NCBI GenBank assembly: GCA_025056175.1
Contig: JANWWK010000008.1
Location: 40,350 to 104,349 of the forward strand
Length of the DNA stretch: 64,000 bases
From: Anaerolineales bacterium
Lineage (GTDB): Bacteria; Chloroflexota; Anaerolineae; Anaerolineales; Villigracilaceae
Direction of reading: 5' to 3'
Below, one piece after another: positions 61,661 to 64,000 of this stretch. Each line of letters opens with the position of its first letter. Position 1 is the stretch's first letter. Below the pieces are notes generated by a model that did not search any database, was not told where the DNA came from, and saw only the letters and a list, made by a program, of their open reading frames with translations. The translations under genes were made by a program, and so were the position numbers.

Positions 61661-62929
61661 TCAGCGAAAATTGAATTCTTCGTAGTGAATGCGCGCTTCT
61701 GGCACGCCCAAATCTTCTAACTCGGCGGTAAAACTCTGAATCATTCCCCAGGGGCCGCACAGGTAAATATCCCGCTGGCGCAGGTCGCCGGTTTTCGCTA
61801 TCACTTCGTGCAAAGTCAGCGAGCCTTCTTCCAGAGAAAAACGCACAAACGCGCGAAAATTCAGGTAGCGCTCCGCCGCCGCTTCAATTTCTTCCAAAAA
61901 CAGGGCTTCTTCGCGCGAGCGGACGGTGTAGTACAAATCTATTTGCCGTTCCAGATTGCCATTTCGGATGAAAGAAAGAAACGGAGTAATGCCGATACCG
62001 CCGGCAATCCACACCTGTTTCAGGCCGCCGTGCTGATATTGAAACAGCCCGTAAGGGCCTTCTACGCGCGCTTCAGCACCCTCGCGCAGGTTGCGGTGCA
62101 GATAGCGCGTAAAATCGCCGCTGGCCTTAATCGTCAGGCGCAGCGATTCTTCGGCTGGCGCAGAGGAAATGGTGAACGGGTGCGATTCGTTCAACACCAC
62201 ATCGCCCGGAAAGCGCACGAACAAAAACTGACCCGGCTGATGACGCAGACGCTTTTGCTCCGGCGTGAGCGTCACTTCGGCGGTGTTCCCGTTCAACCGG
62301 CGCACCGCGCTCACACGGTACGGAAGCTCCTTGTGAAGAAAGCGAGAGAAGACCTCCGTATAAAGATAAGCGCCCAACCCAATCAAAAAGATGACCTGAA
62401 CGTAGGAAAACGCCACAATCGCCGAGAGCGGGTTCACCAGCAAAGAATGCACAAAGCCAATGACATAAAAAATGCCGATAAAACGATGTGTCTTTTTCCA
62501 CTTATCGTAAGAAGCATGGGTCAATTTGCTCAACAACGGAATACGCGGAGAAAGCGTGAGCAATACCAGAACCACAATGCCAGAAAACGCAACAATTGCC
62601 AGCGGCGTGCCAGGCAACAGGCGGTCGGTGGTGATGGGGACCGTGAGCAGGTGAACAAACAAGAGCAGAAAAGCGGTGGTATTGACTTGCTTGTGAGCGA
62701 TATACATCTTATCCAGGCCACCGAAATACGGCTCGGCCCAGGCAGGGCGCGCTGCCAGCACCAGGCCGCAAGCCATTAAGATAATCACGGTGGACCCCAA
62801 CACTTCGCCGGCATACGCGCGTAGGAAGTTAGGCCGTCCATCATCTATCGGTGGAAAGACCAGCCACAGGATGACATTAAGAAAGACCAGCGCCAGAATA
62901 ATCAGGTTGCCAAATTGCCGCTGTCTCAT
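61661..62929 (-). CDS. Ferric reductase-like flavocytochrome
   Basis: A 422-aa membrane oxidoreductase of the ferric reductase/NADPH oxidase kind. Residues about 5-210 hold six or so transmembrane helices with paired histidines for heme (HKQVNTTAFLLLFVH and HRF...VHSLL). The C-terminal half is a ferredoxin reductase-type module: FAD motif HPFTISS, NAD(P) motif AGGIGITPFLSF and the closing LCGPWGM. It could reduce ferric chelates, oxygen or quinones. AGGAGG precedes the ATG at 62929. It converges on the chelatase gene. Confidence 0.85.
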   Translation of the reverse strand: MRQRQFGNLIILALVFLNVILWLVFPPIDDGRPNFLRAYAGEVLGSTVIILMACGLVLAARPAWAEPYFGGLDKMYIAHKQVNTTAFLLLFVHLLTVPITTDRLLPGTPLAIVAFSGIVVLVLLTLSPRIPLLSKLTHASYDKWKKTHRFIGIFYVIGFVHSLLVNPLSAIVAFSYVQVIFLIGLGAYLYTEVFSRFLHKELPYRVSAVRRLNGNTAEVTLTPEQKRLRHQPGQFLFVRFPGDVVLNESHPFTISSAPAEESLRLTIKASGDFTRYLHRNLREGAEARVEGPYGLFQYQHGGLKQVWIAGGIGITPFLSFIRNGNLERQIDLYYTVRSREEALFLEEIEAAAERYLNFRAFVRFSLEEGSLTLHEVIAKTGDLRQRDIYLCGPWGMIQSFTAELEDLGVPEARIHYEEFNFR

Positions 62930-63065
62930 ATTACCTCCTGAATCAGTGAGCGTATTGTAACCCAAATCCCCTCGCAGCGTTCTATTCCCAAAGTATCAGC
63001 TCGCGGGCAAAGCTGGCATGTACATCCATTCGCAGAAGCCAGCGCGGATGGCAGGCAAATGCGCG

Positions 63066-63071
63066 TATAAT
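63066..63071 (+). promoter_or_regulatory. -10 box of the terminal lipoprotein gene
   Basis: Consensus TATAAT, 29 bp before the ATG at 63101; no convincing -35. Confidence 0.45.
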
Positions 63072-63100
63072 TTCGATACGTTCTCTCTGGGAGGTCTGCC

Positions 63101-64000
63101 ATGCCCCGCCTGACCCGTTTCCTGCTCGCTGCGCTGCTGCTGGCCCTCTCGGCCTGCCAGTCGGCCACCCCGCCGCCCACGCCGACCCTCTCGCCCACCG
63201 CCGCGCCCTCGTCCACCCCCAGCCCGACCCCCACCGAAACCCCCACTCCACCCCCCACAGCGACCCCCACGCCGGAGCGGATTACGCTCACCGGCACCTT
63301 TGGCCTTTCTCCAGAAATGGCTCAAAAATTCCGCGGCGCCGAAGCCCACATCCGCCGCAGCGAAGACGGACAAAACTTCCTTGTTACTGCCAAAATGAGA
63401 AACCCTCAAACAGGTGAACTTGTATCGGTTGAGCTTGTTCTTGTCCCAGGTTCTTTTTCAGATAACCCCAACATCAAAAATCCCCTCTCTCCTCTGACTG
63501 TGAGGGCAGTTTTGCCTGCTGGACAAAGCCCTGAGTTTAGCGCTTCTGCCATCACTCCAACCCCTGAACCCACTCCTTCGCCCTCAGCCACAAAACCTCC
63601 TAAAAATACTCCAACGCCCGAAAACACCATCGCCCCCGCTCTTGAGCCTTCTGCTACTCCTGAGACTTCTTCTTTTTCCAAAGAACACACCCTCATCTTC
63701 ACCGGCACTGAGTTTCGGGTGGCTTATGAATTCCCAAAGCTGTTTGAAGGAGTAGGCACAGAAAACCCAACGCTTAATCAGGAAAACCTGGAGCAAGTCC
63801 CTTTTATCCCCATCGAAGACATCCAATCTGGCCTGGCTGCTCAGTCGGTCCTTTTGGCAATGCAAGAACAAAACTTTCAGCCTTTCAGCGAAAACACCCA
63901 GCTGGGTGAAAACCGCCTTCATTTTGAATTGAGAAACAATGGACTGAAAACCGCTGACCTGACATCTCTTGCCAATCTGGACCGAAAATTGAACGTCAAC
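63101..64000 (+). CDS. Thr/Pro-rich lipoprotein (3' end outside window)
   Basis: The first 300 codons of an exported lipoprotein. The signal MPRLTRFLLAALLLALSAC carries the lipobox Cys at 19, followed by a long Thr/Pro/Ser linker (residues about 22-62, with TPTPTETPTPPPTATPTP). A first globular part (about 63-145), a second Thr/Pro-rich linker (about 150-195) and a second domain beginning HTLIFTGTEFRVAYEFPK follow. I do not recognise the domains. GGGAGG precedes the ATG. From about 63400 the codon choice shifts to many CCT, TCT and CTT codons, unlike the first third. Confidence 0.75.
   Translation, partial: MPRLTRFLLAALLLALSACQSATPPPTPTLSPTAAPSSTPSPTPTETPTPPPTATPTPERITLTGTFGLSPEMAQKFRGAEAHIRRSEDGQNFLVTAKMRNPQTGELVSVELVLVPGSFSDNPNIKNPLSPLTVRAVLPAGQSPEFSASAITPTPEPTPSPSATKPPKNTPTPENTIAPALEPSATPETSSFSKEHTLIFTGTEFRVAYEFPKLFEGVGTENPTLNQENLEQVPFIPIEDIQSGLAAQSVLLAMQEQNFQPFSENTQLGENRLHFELRNNGLKTADLTSLANLDRKLNVN

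Overview
The window looks like chromosomal DNA of an anaerobic member of the Chloroflexota, most likely class Anaerolineae. This is inferred from gene content: AOR-family tungstoenzyme, RNase J, two membrane pyrophosphatases, Thr/Pro-linker lipoproteins, a long ThyX-like protein, a solute-binding/VWA lipoprotein, DUF711, SurE and an I/D metal chelatase. I see no rRNA operon, CRISPR array, prophage or transposase. The DNA is moderately GC-rich, densely coded, and both strands are used in short operons separated by intrinsic terminators.

Region 1 (1-8.6 kb): end of efp, a Cys-rich protein overlapping a HAD-DinB fusion, alaX with a lipoprotein gene (minus strand), a 7TM-PAS-GAF diguanylate cyclase, and rnj with its own strong promoter and a structured leader. 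Region 2 (8.6-24.3 kb): two adjacent membrane pyrophosphatases of different K+ classes, tRNA-Leu(UAG) just ahead of trigger factor, P5C dehydrogenase diverging from an AOR-family oxidoreductase, slyD, a 38-aa membrane protein gene, a 14-repeat WD40 lipoprotein and a ferredoxin-NADP reductase-like flavoprotein. Region 3 (24.4-30.3 kb): htpG, then a minus-strand run of sixA, ppx-HD, surE and a CBS-GAF protein, a phosphatase-rich group.

Region 4 (30.5-38.9 kb): a glycosyltransferase-like gene, then a set of two paralogous solute-binding proteins (one fused to a VWA domain) with a membrane coiled-coil protein, tatA, and the oxidative pentose phosphate genes pgl, zwf and gnd. Region 5 (38.9-54.7 kb): an SDR, a GAF-GGDEF cyclase, a DprE2/DprE1-like pair, an FHA membrane protein, a gluzincin lipoprotein divergent from a PreP-type M16 peptidase, an AbrB-fold protein, a molybdenum hydroxylase large subunit carrying two repeat-derived in-frame insertions, a SWIM-finger gene behind a leader peptide and terminator, a Tat-exported L,D-transpeptidase, an unpaired DNA methyltransferase and a single-domain response regulator.

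Region 6 (54.8-64 kb): pyrE and a double-length ThyX-like gene, then a plus-strand run of macrodomain, TrmH/SpoU methyltransferase, DUF711 and an I/D chelatase whose AAA+ and VWA halves are split by a frame change at a run of nine A. A ferric-reductase-like flavocytochrome and the start of a Thr/Pro-rich lipoprotein end the window.

The most notable signals are the chelatase split at A9, the repeat-derived peptides inside the molybdenum hydroxylase, a palindrome family with compensatory changes between its two copies, the promoter/mini-ORF/terminator block before the SWIM gene, the SBP/VWA locus without ABC partners, the double ThyX, and the unlisted 38-aa membrane protein.
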